Shown: positions 34,540 through 43,300, numbered from the stretch's first letter. The stretch: 64,000 bases of DNA from Bog-950 sp044228435 (GCA_044228435.1 JBGAUW010000006.1:62001-126000), one strand, 5' to 3'. Notes: a model not told the origin generated them from the sequence alone. Numbers and translations: made by a program.

Positions 34540-35766
34540 TTAAGCACTTAGTAGGCGAAAAATATCTTCTGAGATTTGACTATTTAGCTTACCGTCCTTT
34601 ATCACTTCCACGAAAGTAACCTGACAATAGCTTTCTTTTCCACTGTTCAATTTTGGAATGAACGGCTCAGGTGCAATTGTTGTGTGATTCACTTTGGGGT
34701 ACAACAATATACTCTTGGTTGCAGCGAACACCATATTATAGGCAAACATTTGTTGAATGTCATCCATGCTTGGCTTAGCATCTTCAATGACCTTCCACTT
34801 TGTATCTAAGATGAATGTTTCATTATCATGCTTTACCACGATGTCTGGTATAATATTTCTTTTGTTTCGAATACCCCAGAAATGCTTGCCTACTTGTTCG
34901 TTTATTTTAAACCCCTTCTTGGTTAAAGGATAAAGCTGATTAAAAACATATTTTTCCCAAAGCAGATTCATGTCAAACATTAAAGCCAGCACATGTTTTC
35001 TACCGGTTTGAACATCTGGGTGATAGTTTAGAAGTAGTAACTCTGCAATATTCAATGCTTCTTTATATCTCTGAGTTTTTCGGTCGTATAAAATTTTATT
35101 GAACGTAGAGTCAGTTACCTTCAAATCGTCCATCTCAGGAAAATTCAACAGTAGATTACCTATCCTTGACACTAACGAAGGTGAAGAATTGATTTTCTTT
35201 AGTAACAGAAGTGTTTTATAAAGAATCTTATTTATAACGTGGTGCATATCATAAACAGTGTATTCGCAGTAGAATCGTTCTTTATGAATGGCATTATGCT
35301 GGACATTTTTTGATGTGAGAAGTTTCCCCTTCAAACTATGAAGGTTTTCTTCTTTTCTTCTATATCTCTTAATCAACCCTTCATGCAGTAAACGTTCCAC
35401 TTCGTTAAGAAATAATTCAAAATACAAATCAAGAATATGATTGCGCCTTAGTTTTAAGTTAGCGGTGGAAGGTGCTGTTACTTTCAGAACCCCACTTTGC
35501 TTAAGCATTTCAATTAAAACTCCCCGCCATTTTTCCTCTTCGTTGTTCTTTGTGTTTTTGTCAGTTTTAGGTAACACTTCGATAGTAAGGTCGTCTATCT
35601 GCAACACGCCAACATATTCTTTGAACTTTACACCTTCATGAATCAAATCAAAGTAGGGACAGCCGTCACCATAAAATTCCTCCAAGTGCTTTAAATAGCC
35701 CCTTGTTGAAACTGTATTCAGTTTCAATATCTGATGCTCATAAACTGTTATCAGTTTGGGATTCAT
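34540..35766 (-). CDS. mcrC: McrC-family restriction subunit (PD-(D/E)xK nuclease)
   Basis: Cleaving partner of McrB in modification-dependent (type IV) restriction. The N-terminal half has the beta-rich McrC features KFKEYVGVLQIDDLTIEVLPK, WRGVLIEML and LRRNHILDLYFELFLNEVE. The C-terminal nuclease core is IIP-D308-IVV, then FIL-D321-T-K323-W, fitting PD-x(n)-(D/E)xK. At 408 residues it is a full-length member. Its start overlaps the end of mcrB by four bases (ATGA), so the two are translated together and probably assemble in fixed ratio. Confidence 0.9.
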   Translation of the reverse strand: MNPKLITVYEHQILKLNTVSTRGYLKHLEEFYGDGCPYFDLIHEGVKFKEYVGVLQIDDLTIEVLPKTDKNTKNNEEEKWRGVLIEMLKQSGVLKVTAPSTANLKLRRNHILDLYFELFLNEVERLLHEGLIKRYRRKEENLHSLKGKLLTSKNVQHNAIHKERFYCEYTVYDMHHVINKILYKTLLLLKKINSSPSLVSRIGNLLLNFPEMDDLKVTDSTFNKILYDRKTQRYKEALNIAELLLLNYHPDVQTGRKHVLALMFDMNLLWEKYVFNQLYPLTKKGFKINEQVGKHFWGIRNKRNIIPDIVVKHDNETFILDTKWKVIEDAKPSMDDIQQMFAYNMVFAATKSILLYPKVNHTTIAPEPFIPKLNSGKESYCQVTFVEVIKDGKLNSQISEDIFRLLSA

Positions 35767-38663
35767 GCAATCTTCAATAAGACCTTTAAAGATTTCAAAA
35801 ACTCCTCGTCAGTCATCCCTTCAACATCTTTAATCCGATAAACCTCTCTTCTCTCTAAACTTGATTTCTCAGAATAATCGAAATCCGCGAAAAGAGAATC
35901 TGAGCCATCAGCCATATCTGATATTTCAAAAAAGCCACTACCTAATACCAATCCGATTTTCCCATAGTCTCCAAAGAAATACTCCTGTAACAATGGAAGC
36001 ACTTTGTTTTTCATCGTCTTTTTCAAGTCTTGTAAGGAAAATACATTCATGAAATAGCTGTGTCCTATCATGTGGTCTTTGTCAATCAATTTTTCTATTC
36101 GGAGATTTATGGTTGACATCAGCTTTTCTGGGAACAATTGAATTTCATGTTTAGTAAAGAATGAAATTGTATCCTCCGCTTGCTCTTTACCTTTGTTGAC
36201 CAATGCCTCAAGTTCTGCTTTGTGTTGGTCATACACGACCGTATCTACAAGCAACTGCTTAAATTTATTTTCAAACGCCAACCAGTCTTTGTCCTTCCAA
36301 CCAAGTTCCCACATTTCAACAAACGCTTCGTGATAGTGATTTAAGATTGTCTTTCTTACTAAATTCGCCTGTGGTAAGTATTCGGCAAAACTGAACCTAC
36401 GTCTTAGTGCAGTATCAAGTGCCTCAACACTTCTATCAGCCGTATTCATTGTTCCTATAATGTAGAGATTACTTGGAACGCTGAATGGTTTTTTCGAATA
36501 AGGAAGTGTAACAACTAAAGATTCTTTGGCGCCAGCACGTTTATCTTCTTCGATAAGCGTTATCAGTTCTCCAAAAATGGAGGACACATTACCCCTGTTT
36601 ATTTCGTCAATGATTAGGACAAAATCATCGGCTGCCTCCTCTTGCGTTTGTGAGTAACTGTGATTTTCTTCTAAATACTTTCCTACGGCTTTAGTATATG
36701 ACGACCAGTCTAAAGCTTCACCCGTTTTAAGATAGTGCTCAATGACATCTTTTTTAATTACACCTTCATAAGCTTTTTCAGTATTAGCATGAAAGCGAAG
36801 ATTGCCTTTGGAGTTTTCATAAATAGTAAACTCCCTTGAATGAACTGGTGTCTCAAGAATAAGTGAGTCCTTATTCTTTTTTATTTCTGAAAGCAGTGAA
36901 TCGTAAGCTTGCATAAAATTGTTCTTCGTAATTTTTTTCTCGCCAGCCTTGCTACACATCCTTTTGAATATACCTGGTTGTATATTGTATCCAACATTGT
37001 CTTGCTTTTCTTCTTCAAGATTCGGCTTTATACCTTCAATGAAATCTTCGTAAGACATGCTCTGATGAAAAGTAGTGAAGCCTATCAGTTCTTCTTTTAC
37101 CAACCGGTCAAATTCAAGCTTTAAATTTTCCCGACTAACATTCAAATCGAATTTCGAATTGGCAATTGCAACCGCACGATGAATAGCGTTGAATGTTTTA
37201 CCTGTGCCTGGAGGTCCGTAAAGGATTTGGTTAAGTGGCTCTTTCATATTAGTTGGTTGGTTTTCTTCAACTGTTTCTTGCTCTTCATTTTCGCTCTCAC
37301 TTTTTATAAGCTCAGCATTAAAATATGGTTTGAATATTAGCTTGTTGGCTTCTTGTAGCTCCTCAGTCTTAACTTTTATACAAGTGCTGTTGTTATTTGG
37401 AGTCCACCATCTGTTTGTTCCTTTGTAGGACGATTGGTTAATTGAGTTCAATAAAATTTCAAATTCTCTTTCCAACCATCCATCATCACCATAATCGGTA
37501 TTGGAGCATTTTCTTGCTTCACTGGTAAAACGACCCAATAGCTTTACTCCTTGATTCCCATGTGTGAGGTAGAAATAATCTCCGACCTGAATTACATCTT
37601 TAAACGTAACACCCTGTGCTTCGTATGATTGCCCCTTTGGTTTAGTATTGGCGTGAACTAATACAACACCATTTGCTATAAATCCTTCCAGTTCATCAAT
37701 TGGAAACTCTCCCATTGATATTTTGTAAACGTTGTTATTTCCAATATCAATCTCTTCTAAGCCCAAATCGAACATTTGGTAGAGTATGTCTTGAGCCAAA
37801 ATTTTGTTCTGCGGGTCTTGATAACAGTCCTTATCAAGCAGTTCACTTTTAAGCTGGAGTAACTCCTTATGATAAATGATATGCTCATTTATAAGTTCAT
37901 TTATCATCTCAAGGTAATGCACATATTTTTCTAATGGCTTCTTTGGTTTAATGCCTAAAAATTTACAATACTTACTATAAAAGGAATCTTTGTAGAACGT
38001 ATACTTATCCGGATTGTGATAGGTTAGATAGGTTGCAATTGTTCTCTCGTCTTGGTGGTGGGAGTGTCTCTTTTCTGGAACCAGTTCTCGATATATTGTA
38101 AGTGTGCGTGAGTTAAATTCCTTTACCCGGTAACCTAAATCAAGACTTTCGTCAAACAACAACTTGAAGCACTCTCTAAATGGTTCTGTGCGGTCTGACG
38201 CCAAATGCCTTGTTGCTCCTATTCCTACGCCATACATTAAATTCTTAAAATCGGTGGCTTTTACACTTTCAAAAAAATTACTCGCATTTACATCCGGTTT
38301 TCCTCGTTGTGTTTTGAGTAATCGCCATTTGTATAATTCGCCTTCATTTTTTGTCTCTCTTGCTTTTTCAGCGTAACGATTAAGCAAGTCATCGAACTTA
38401 TTGCCTGATTGATTCTTTTCCCGTATTTCGAATCCCATAGCCTTGAGATACTTGTTAGTTTGTTCACCACCATTGTTATTCCAAATGTGCTCCCCATTCA
38501 TTTCTTCGTGAGCGTATCGCATTATTTCTTTCGGAGGGTATGCCTTGCCGTTAATGACGACATCGTAGAGAGTTGAACCCGTAAGCTGAATATTTTCCCC
38601 TTCTATTCGAGCAATAGCTTTTTCAACGTGCTGCTTTGTTATATTGTTAGGCTCGAAAGACAT
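35763..38663 (-). CDS. mcrB: McrB-like GTPase with N-terminal DNA-recognition domains
   Basis: Motor and recognition subunit of an McrBC system, 966 residues from the ATG at 38663 (MSFEPNN); upstream codons are not conserved in style. The first ~85 residues (STLYDVVINGKAYPPKEIMRYA, TNKYLKAMGF) resemble the small head domain of ScoMcrA-like enzymes. A helical McrB-N-like region follows (to ~300), then a PUA/EVE-like part (GDYFYLTHGNQGVKLLGRF, RWWTPN) suited to reading modified bases. The AAA+ GTPase has Walker A G483-PPGTGK489-T, Walker B VLIIDEI and the McrB signature N689-RGN692 before VSSIFGELITLIEEDKR. Sampled lines are about 32% G+C. Confidence 0.9.
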   Translation of the reverse strand: MSFEPNNITKQHVEKAIARIEGENIQLTGSTLYDVVINGKAYPPKEIMRYAHEEMNGEHIWNNNGGEQTNKYLKAMGFEIREKNQSGNKFDDLLNRYAEKARETKNEGELYKWRLLKTQRGKPDVNASNFFESVKATDFKNLMYGVGIGATRHLASDRTEPFRECFKLLFDESLDLGYRVKEFNSRTLTIYRELVPEKRHSHHQDERTIATYLTYHNPDKYTFYKDSFYSKYCKFLGIKPKKPLEKYVHYLEMINELINEHIIYHKELLQLKSELLDKDCYQDPQNKILAQDILYQMFDLGLEEIDIGNNNVYKISMGEFPIDELEGFIANGVVLVHANTKPKGQSYEAQGVTFKDVIQVGDYFYLTHGNQGVKLLGRFTSEARKCSNTDYGDDGWLEREFEILLNSINQSSYKGTNRWWTPNNNSTCIKVKTEELQEANKLIFKPYFNAELIKSESENEEQETVEENQPTNMKEPLNQILYGPPGTGKTFNAIHRAVAIANSKFDLNVSRENLKLEFDRLVKEELIGFTTFHQSMSYEDFIEGIKPNLEEEKQDNVGYNIQPGIFKRMCSKAGEKKITKNNFMQAYDSLLSEIKKNKDSLILETPVHSREFTIYENSKGNLRFHANTEKAYEGVIKKDVIEHYLKTGEALDWSSYTKAVGKYLEENHSYSQTQEEAADDFVLIIDEINRGNVSSIFGELITLIEEDKRAGAKESLVVTLPYSKKPFSVPSNLYIIGTMNTADRSVEALDTALRRRFSFAEYLPQANLVRKTILNHYHEAFVEMWELGWKDKDWLAFENKFKQLLVDTVVYDQHKAELEALVNKGKEQAEDTISFFTKHEIQLFPEKLMSTINLRIEKLIDKDHMIGHSYFMNVFSLQDLKKTMKNKVLPLLQEYFFGDYGKIGLVLGSGFFEISDMADGSDSLFADFDYSEKSSLERREVYRIKDVEGMTDEEFLKSLKVLLKIA

Positions 38664-38723
38664 GGAATGGTTTATTTTTAAGTATAAGGTTATTCTAAGA
38701 TAAATCAAAAAACATTCTCAATC

Positions 38724-39446
38724 CTACAATCCGTTCCAACCGCCATGCTCCAAGCGTTGCTTAGCCTTTCCCCACTCAGGAAAATATTTTTGCAACATCG
38801 CCCAAAACTTCGGACTGTGGTCATGGTGTTTCAAATGGCATATTTCATGGGTTAGAACATAGTCTATACAATAAACCGGAGCCTTCACCAAGTGCGAATT
38901 AAGAACGATGTTGCCTTGCTTGGTGCAGGAACCCCAGCGTTTTTCTAACTTTCTTACAAGTAATTTATTCACATTGATTTTCTCCCGAGTTAAGATATGT
39001 TGTATGCGTTCTATTCGTTCAGTAAATATTTTAGTGGCGTGATGCTGATACCAGGTCTCTACAAGAGTTTGAATTTTCCCGATGTCACTTTTCTCATTGA
39101 GCCAAACATGAAGAAACTTTCCTTGAAGTTTAACTACGTCTTCTCCTTTGCTAATTTTTAAACGATACTGTCTTCCTAAATAATAAATCGTTTCTCCACT
39201 AACCCACTCCGTTTGATTTCGATTAAACGGATATGCCCGAAAGAAGCGCAACTGTTTTGTTATCCATGCCGCACGTTTTTCTACTTTGGTTTGTATGTCC
39301 GACTTCGTGGCGGCTACCGGTGCCACTACCAATACATCACCATTAGGATGCACTTCAATAGCCAAGGTTCTACGATTGGAGAACTTGAAGCTGTATTGGA
39401 TTTTAGTATTCCCGTATTCAACGGTTCCGGTCATATCAGAAAACAT
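38724..39446 (-). CDS. YgjP-type (SprT-like) zinc metallopeptidase
   Basis: 240 residues of the YgjP/DUF45 family. The active site is HEICHLKHHDHSPKFW near the C-terminus (HExxH plus downstream His). It is preceded by RKLEKRWGSCTKQGNIVLN, the family's second signature, and by the N-terminal AIEVHPNGDVLVVAP and KVEKRAAWITKQL. Such genes often sit next to type I restriction genes. Here its first bases overlap the end of the HsdR remnant by 11, which suggests it came with that system. Substrate unknown; it is cytoplasmic, with no signal peptide. Confidence 0.85.
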   Translation of the reverse strand: MFSDMTGTVEYGNTKIQYSFKFSNRRTLAIEVHPNGDVLVVAPVAATKSDIQTKVEKRAAWITKQLRFFRAYPFNRNQTEWVSGETIYYLGRQYRLKISKGEDVVKLQGKFLHVWLNEKSDIGKIQTLVETWYQHHATKIFTERIERIQHILTREKINVNKLLVRKLEKRWGSCTKQGNIVLNSHLVKAPVYCIDYVLTHEICHLKHHDHSPKFWAMLQKYFPEWGKAKQRLEHGGWNGL

Positions 39447-39900
39447 TTCTGGCTACTTTTAATACCTCATCGAGAATTAAGTCCAACTGTATAAAGTTTA
39501 TCTCTACACCTAAATCCTTTCGTTTTGCAAGTAAATAGTCCTCAACATCATTTTTCATTTGCTTCTGAACATCATCATTTCGCTTCCAATCACGAATAGT
39601 CAATCGTTTAATTATGTCAGCCAACTCTATGCCACCGGTGGCAAATTTTTGAGCCTGGTCGCTCGAAAGTGGCTGGCTATTCAACAACACTTGTTTAATG
39701 ATTCCGAAAATTGCTCGTGCTTCCGGCTTACCGTTCAAGTCACCTGGTGTATCATCTAATCTGCCTTCTGCCAAATCCTTTCTCGCAGTAAGCATCTGTT
39801 CTAAGTATTGTGCTTCGGTGATTCGCTTTTCTAAGAAATTCTGAATCGCCTCATCAATCAATTGACCAAAACGTTTGTAGAACACAGGGTCTTCATCCAT
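39436..39900 (-). pseudogene. C-terminal remnant of a type I restriction HsdR subunit
   Basis: 154 residues starting MDEDPVFYKRFGQLIDEAIQNF and going on with RITEAQYLEQM, KPEARAIFGIIKQVL and RDWKRNDDVQKQMKNDVEDYLLAK, the pattern of the extreme C-terminus of HsdR (EcoEI-type). Homology seems to extend a few codons upstream (QVTEK) but no further. The helicase and nuclease domains, about 80% of a normal HsdR, are absent, and no hsdM or hsdS is in the window. The fragment is still open and could be translated from the ATG at 39900, but it has no catalytic residues. Confidence 0.75.
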
Positions 39901-40175
39901 TTTTTCTGTAACCTGGCCAGCACAATTTTAAGGTGGTTTTGCTCCCACACCTGCCGCTTGGTTTCGGGCTGCAATAGCGGCTCTATTTTAAATTCAAAAT
40001 CATCCTTCTCTTCGCCCGTAAGTTCGTTAAACAACCTGGTAATAATATCATACAGCTCCTTACTTTCTTCGGGGCTTAGCGCATCTGCATCGCGCTTGCT
40101 TATTTGTTGCTGTTTAAATAGAGTTTGTACCTTTTTGCTTGGTACAGGGTCTAAACCATACATAGTGGTTTCCAT
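39858..40175 (-). pseudogene. Truncated hypothetical gene fused to the HsdR remnant
   Basis: 105-residue frame. The first ~88 residues read as a plausible small Bacteroidota protein (METTMYGLDPVPSKKVQTLF, KRDADALSPEESKELYDIITRLFNEL, VWEQNHLKIVLA). The rest (RLQKKWMKTLCSTNVLVN) is merely the HsdR sequence read in another frame. The gene therefore seems to have lost its 3' part where the HsdR fragment begins, near 39,905-39,925. I do not recognise its function; a helix-turn-helix part could have followed the NHLKI segment. GC content and style suggest that the 5' part belongs to the host side. Confidence 0.5.
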
Positions 40176-40742
40176 GTTTCAATTTTTTTTAATGATGAAT
40201 TGTATTGCAGAGGCCGCTGCCGGTAGGGTCCGGTTAGGAGTTAATACGCGAACGCGTTTTACTTAACTAACACAAAAATATGAAATAACAACAAATAATA
40301 AAAATAAACCACTCAATAACACATAAATATTTTAATTAATAATATGTTAAAATAAAATCATGGTTCCCACTAAAAATAAAGTATACTGATAATCAATTAT
40401 TTAAACCTACCCACTCAAAAAAGTGGGAACCTTTGGGAACCATGATTCAAATTTAACAAACACCTAAAGCCATTCGCCTAAAGTTATGAATTACGCCAAA
40501 TTTGGAATAATGCAGTTCTGACGCTATCGGTGCTTCTTGTCTTTGGGGATTGCCGCGTCGTGCGCAGAGCCGCACTCCTCGCAATGACACGCTTGTGTGC
40601 ACGCGTGCTTCGCACGCGCGGTTTTTAAATGGCCTTAGGCACCAAACGACCACAGTAAGCAGGCCCGTGGGACGCGAACTACGGCGCAGGGCACCATAGA
40701 GCAGCCCCACAATGTATTAATTGCCTTTATGCATGGCATTTG
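40176..40742. other. Gene-free, repeat-rich region at the right edge of the accessory block
   Basis: The first half (to ~40,440) is very AT-rich and includes the inverted repeats listed separately. The second half (40,520-40,720) is GC-rich with short repeats such as ACGCGTGCTTCGCACGCG and CACTCCTCGCAATGACA, typical interspersed-repeat sequence. An 85-codon frame across this part on the minus strand is best read as repeat sequence, not a gene. Confidence 0.6.
40356..40447. repeat. Inverted repeats built on GTGGGAACC
   Basis: AATCATGGTTCCC (40356-40368) is inverted at 40435-40447. GGTTCCCAC (40362-40370) also pairs with GTGGGAACC (40423-40431), and CCCACT (40410-40415) can pair with AGTGGG (40422-40427). 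The set allows competing hairpins. Upstream of no clear gene. Confidence 0.65.
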
Positions 40743-41138
40743 CTAAACCAAAGCGGTAGCTATAGCAATGGGGTGTGTTAGTATTTCGTGCACGGGGCAT
40801 TTATCGGCAATAGATAGCAGTTTGGCGCGCTGCTCTTCATCCAGTGTGCCTATAAGTTGCAGGTGGCGGGTAATGGTGGTTTTGTTTTCGTCTTTGTTCC
40901 AATCGAGCTTTACATCAATTTTAACCTCGTCTAAATCCCAGCCTTTTCTATCGGCATACATGCGCAGCGTGGCGGCGGTGCAGGCCGCTAACGATGATGC
41001 CAGCAGCTCGAAGGGCGAAAAGCCCAGGTTTTTTCCGCCCAGGTCTTCGGGTTCATCGGCTATTAAAGTATTACCGCTTAGCGATTTTAATTCTACCCTG
41101 TAAAATTGTCGGCCTATGCTGCCGGTTATGTGTGCCAT
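40743..41138 (-). CDS. OsmC/Ohr-family peroxiredoxin-like protein
   Basis: 131 residues with the OsmC alpha/beta fold. The two reactive cysteines are C53 (SLAACTAATLRMYADRKGW) and C114 (ADKCPVHEIL). The FSPFELLASSLAAC helix and the KTTITRHLQL strand are family landmarks. Expected role: thiol-dependent reduction of organic hydroperoxides or fatty-acid peroxides in the cytoplasm. It stands alone, upstream of the pirin gene on the opposite side of repeat sequence, in a neighbourhood rich in thiol chemistry. Confidence 0.9.
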   Translation of the reverse strand: MAHITGSIGRQFYRVELKSLSGNTLIADEPEDLGGKNLGFSPFELLASSLAACTAATLRMYADRKGWDLDEVKIDVKLDWNKDENKTTITRHLQLIGTLDEEQRAKLLSIADKCPVHEILTHPIAIATALV

Positions 41139-41250
41139 GTGTTTAGTTTAATAAGTGTTTTTATTCTATCCATTTAAATCATCCACCTCCGCTCCGACCA
41201 AGGCGTCGGAGCACCTCCGCTTGCGGAGGACACTAACAGCCAAAAGCCTG

Positions 41251-41304
41251 CTTCGACTACGCTCAGCATGACATTTGCTTCGACTACGCTCAGCATAACA
41301 TTTG
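41251..41304. repeat. Tandem 27-base repeat, two copies
   Basis: CTTCGACTACGCTCAGCATG with a short extension occurs at 41251-41277 and, with one change (G to A), at 41278-41304. The core is the reverse complement of part of the element at 25548-25683. Just upstream, CCTCCGCTTGCGGAGG forms a small hairpin. Non-coding spacer between OsmC and pirin. Confidence 0.8.
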
Positions 41305-41313
41305 CATGTGTTG

Positions 41314-42198
41314 CTATTTTTTATTGAGTGTTGGGTAAGGCATATACTCGGTATCGTCGCCTTTTATTTTAGCGAAGCTTTGGTTGTTCCACCGGTGCCT
41401 GGCATCTTCAATCAGCTCTCTGCTGCTGGCTACAAAGTTCCAGTCTATAAACCGCTCTTCGGCAAAGGGCTCGCCGCCAAAAAGGTAGAGGGTGGTGTTG
41501 GCCTCTATAGTAAACTCGCAAAGGCTGGCATCGGTAGTTACCAGTATTTGCTTGGGTCCGTAGGTGTGCCCATCGCTAAGCACGGCCCCCTGTAATATAT
41601 ACAATCCCGACTCTCCGGTAAGGTGCTGCCCAATGTTTACCTGCTGCCGGGTGGTGCTTGTAAGCTCTATCATATAAAGCGGGCTATACACCGGCACCGG
41701 CGATTGGTAGCCAAAGGCCTGGCCGGCCACTAACTTAAATTGCAGGTCGCCCTCGGCCCAGGTGGGTATCTGCTCTTTTTCGGCATGGAAAAACTGAGGC
41801 TCCATTTGCTCTAAGTGCTTAGGCAGGGCCACCCATATTTGCAGGCCGTGCATAGCCTTAGGGCTATGGCGCAAATACTCAGGCGTGCGCTCGCTGTGCA
41901 CAATGCCTTTGCCGGCGGTCATCCAGTTAACGGCGCCGGGTTTAATTTCTACCTCGCTGCCCAGGCTATCGCGGTGCATTATGCTGCCCTCAAACAAAAA
42001 GGTAAGGGTGCTAAGCCCAATGTGCGGGTGGGGCAGCACATCGAAGTTTTCGTGCTCGCCAAGCGTGGCCGGCCCCATGTGGTCGATGTATATAAAGGGG
42101 CCTACCATGCGCTTTTGCCTAAAGGGCAGCAGGCGGCCCACCATAAACTTGCCAATGCTGGCGGCGCGTTCTTCTATAATTAGTTGTATGTTGCTCAT
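41314..42198 (-). CDS. Pirin-family cupin protein
   Basis: 294 residues from the ATG at 42198 (MSNIQLIIEERAASIGKF); the frame continues upstream but without conserved sequence. The N-terminal cupin has the metal-site pattern HPHIGLSTLTFLFEG and HRDSLGSEVEIKPGAVNWMTAGKGIVHSE, typical of iron-binding pirins. The C-terminal cupin has lost metal ligands, as usual. Some pirins act as quercetinases and others as redox-responsive regulators; the choice cannot be made here. It is divergent from the Crp/Fnr gene, supporting a redox or stress link. Confidence 0.92.
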   Translation of the reverse strand: MSNIQLIIEERAASIGKFMVGRLLPFRQKRMVGPFIYIDHMGPATLGEHENFDVLPHPHIGLSTLTFLFEGSIMHRDSLGSEVEIKPGAVNWMTAGKGIVHSERTPEYLRHSPKAMHGLQIWVALPKHLEQMEPQFFHAEKEQIPTWAEGDLQFKLVAGQAFGYQSPVPVYSPLYMIELTSTTRQQVNIGQHLTGESGLYILQGAVLSDGHTYGPKQILVTTDASLCEFTIEANTTLYLFGGEPFAEERFIDWNFVASSRELIEDARHRWNNQSFAKIKGDDTEYMPYPTLNKK

Positions 42199-42325
42199 AA
42201 GTGTGTAACCGGTATTGTGGTTTGAATGTAGAAAAAAAATGAAAGGGACGAAAAGGCAAGGCACCCACAGAATACGAGGACAGCACGGAAAATACAAATA
42301 CAGAAGGCTCTCACAAAATACATCG

Positions 42326-42356
42326 TTTAACTAAAGCAACTAATAGTTTAAATTTG
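42326..42356 (+). promoter_or_regulatory. Promoter of the Crp/Fnr gene, TTTA-N19-TAAATTTG
   Basis: TAAATTTG at 42349-42356 fits the -7 consensus. TTTA at 42326-42329 holds the -33 position at a 19-base spacing, one base off TTTG. The start ATG is 15 bases downstream. Confidence 0.55.
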
Positions 42357-42371
42357 CGGCCAAATAAACCC

Positions 42372-42986
42372 ATGCCCGCTACCAGTTTTTTTAAAGATAC
42401 GAGCCTGCAACAGGCCTTTGAAAAAAATGCCCGCCTAAAGCACTTTAGCGCCGAAGAGGTGCTAATGTATGCCGGCGATAAGATTGTGTTTGTGCCCATA
42501 GTAATTAAAGGCAGCATACGGGTGCTAAGGGTAAATAGCGAGGGGCAGGAGGTATTTTTGTATCACATAATGCCGGGGCAAACCTGCGCTATGTCGCTTA
42601 ACTGTTGCCAGAGCAACAAATTGAGCATGATAAAAGCCGTAGCCGAAGATGATACCGAGGTGTATATGATACCGGTGGGCCTGATAGATGAGTGGTTTAA
42701 ATACAACGAGTGGAAAGAGTTTATTAACAACACCTACGCCATCCGCTTTAACGAGCTGCTGAATGTAATAGACCTGATAGCCTTTAGCAATATGGATGCG
42801 CAGCTGCTGCACTACCTGCAAAAGCGGGCACAAGCGTTAAATACCCGCGCCCTGCACATTACCCACCAGCAAATAGCCGACGAGCTGCACACGCACCGCG
42901 AGGCTATAAGCCGCCTGCTGCGCACCCTGGAGCAGAAAAACATGGTAAAGCTGGGCCGCAATGTAATTGAGCTGCTGGCTGACTAA
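42372..42986 (+). CDS. Crp/Fnr-family transcriptional regulator
   Basis: 204 residues from the ATG at 42372; a TTG six codons earlier lies in the promoter region and is rejected. The cyclic-nucleotide-binding-like beta-roll (~20-120) contains GDKIVFVPIVIKGSIRVLRV, FLYHIMPGQTCAMSLNCCQ and TEVYMIPV. The C-terminal winged helix has THQQIADELHTHREAISRLLRTLE. The roll lacks the cAMP-binding FGE-R-S pattern; adjacent cysteines C83-C84 could form a redox or sulfur sensor (inference). It precedes a co-oriented thiol/sulfur operon and is its likely regulator. Confidence 0.9.
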   Translation: MPATSFFKDTSLQQAFEKNARLKHFSAEEVLMYAGDKIVFVPIVIKGSIRVLRVNSEGQEVFLYHIMPGQTCAMSLNCCQSNKLSMIKAVAEDDTEVYMIPVGLIDEWFKYNEWKEFINNTYAIRFNELLNVIDLIAFSNMDAQLLHYLQKRAQALNTRALHITHQQIADELHTHREAISRLLRTLEQKNMVKLGRNVIELLAD

Positions 42987-43001
42987 GCTCATACCCCAAT
43001 G

Positions 43002-43011
43002 TAACAAATGT
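43002..43011 (+). promoter_or_regulatory. Candidate Crp/Fnr operator TAACAAATGTT
   Basis: AACA and TGTT are inverted around AA in AATGTAACAAATGTTCC. The site is about 57 bases before the first ATG of the thiol operon and just behind the Crp/Fnr gene. A degenerate -7 element, CACCTTTG (43037-43044), follows, which would put the operator near -43, a class II activation position. Confidence 0.4.
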
Positions 43012-43063
43012 TCCGCACGGTGATTTTGTAGTAGCGCACCTTTGCACTATAAAACAAACCAGT

Positions 43064-43270
43064 ATGAAACCAAACATGGGCACCGCCGACCGCGCAATAC
43101 GTTTACTTGTTGCCGCAGCAGTTATTGCACTTTACTTTACTAACGTTATAAGCGGCACAGTGGCCATTGTGCTGTTAGTATTTGCGGGCATATTTATACT
43201 AACCTCAATAGTAAGCTTTTGCCCGCTGTATGCGCCGTTTAACATAAGCACTAAAAAAGAGAAGAAATAA
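43064..43270 (+). CDS. DUF2892 (YgaP transmembrane-domain-like) small membrane protein
   Basis: 68 residues with two hydrophobic helices (LLVAAAVIALYF and TVAIVLLVFAGIFILTSIV), the start MKPNMGTADRAIRLL and the FCPLYAPFNI motif of DUF2892, which also forms the membrane part of the rhodanese YgaP. A rhodanese is encoded 30 bases downstream, so the two may work together like a split YgaP. First gene of the five-gene operon. Confidence 0.85.
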   Translation: MKPNMGTADRAIRLLVAAAVIALYFTNVISGTVAIVLLVFAGIFILTSIVSFCPLYAPFNISTKKEKK

Positions 43271-43300
43271 ACCGTTGAATAACCATTAAAATACAAAAGC

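Noticed and set aside
39436..39900. Complete small protein-coding gene of its own
   Set aside because: The sequence follows the extreme C-terminus of HsdR, which is normally several hundred residues longer, and the upstream junction breaks another gene.
40453..40710. 85-codon open frame on the minus strand rich in Arg and Cys
   Set aside because: It is built from interspersed GC-rich repeat sequence (ACGCGTGCTTCGCACGCG, CTCCTCGCAATGACA) and has no domain or start context.
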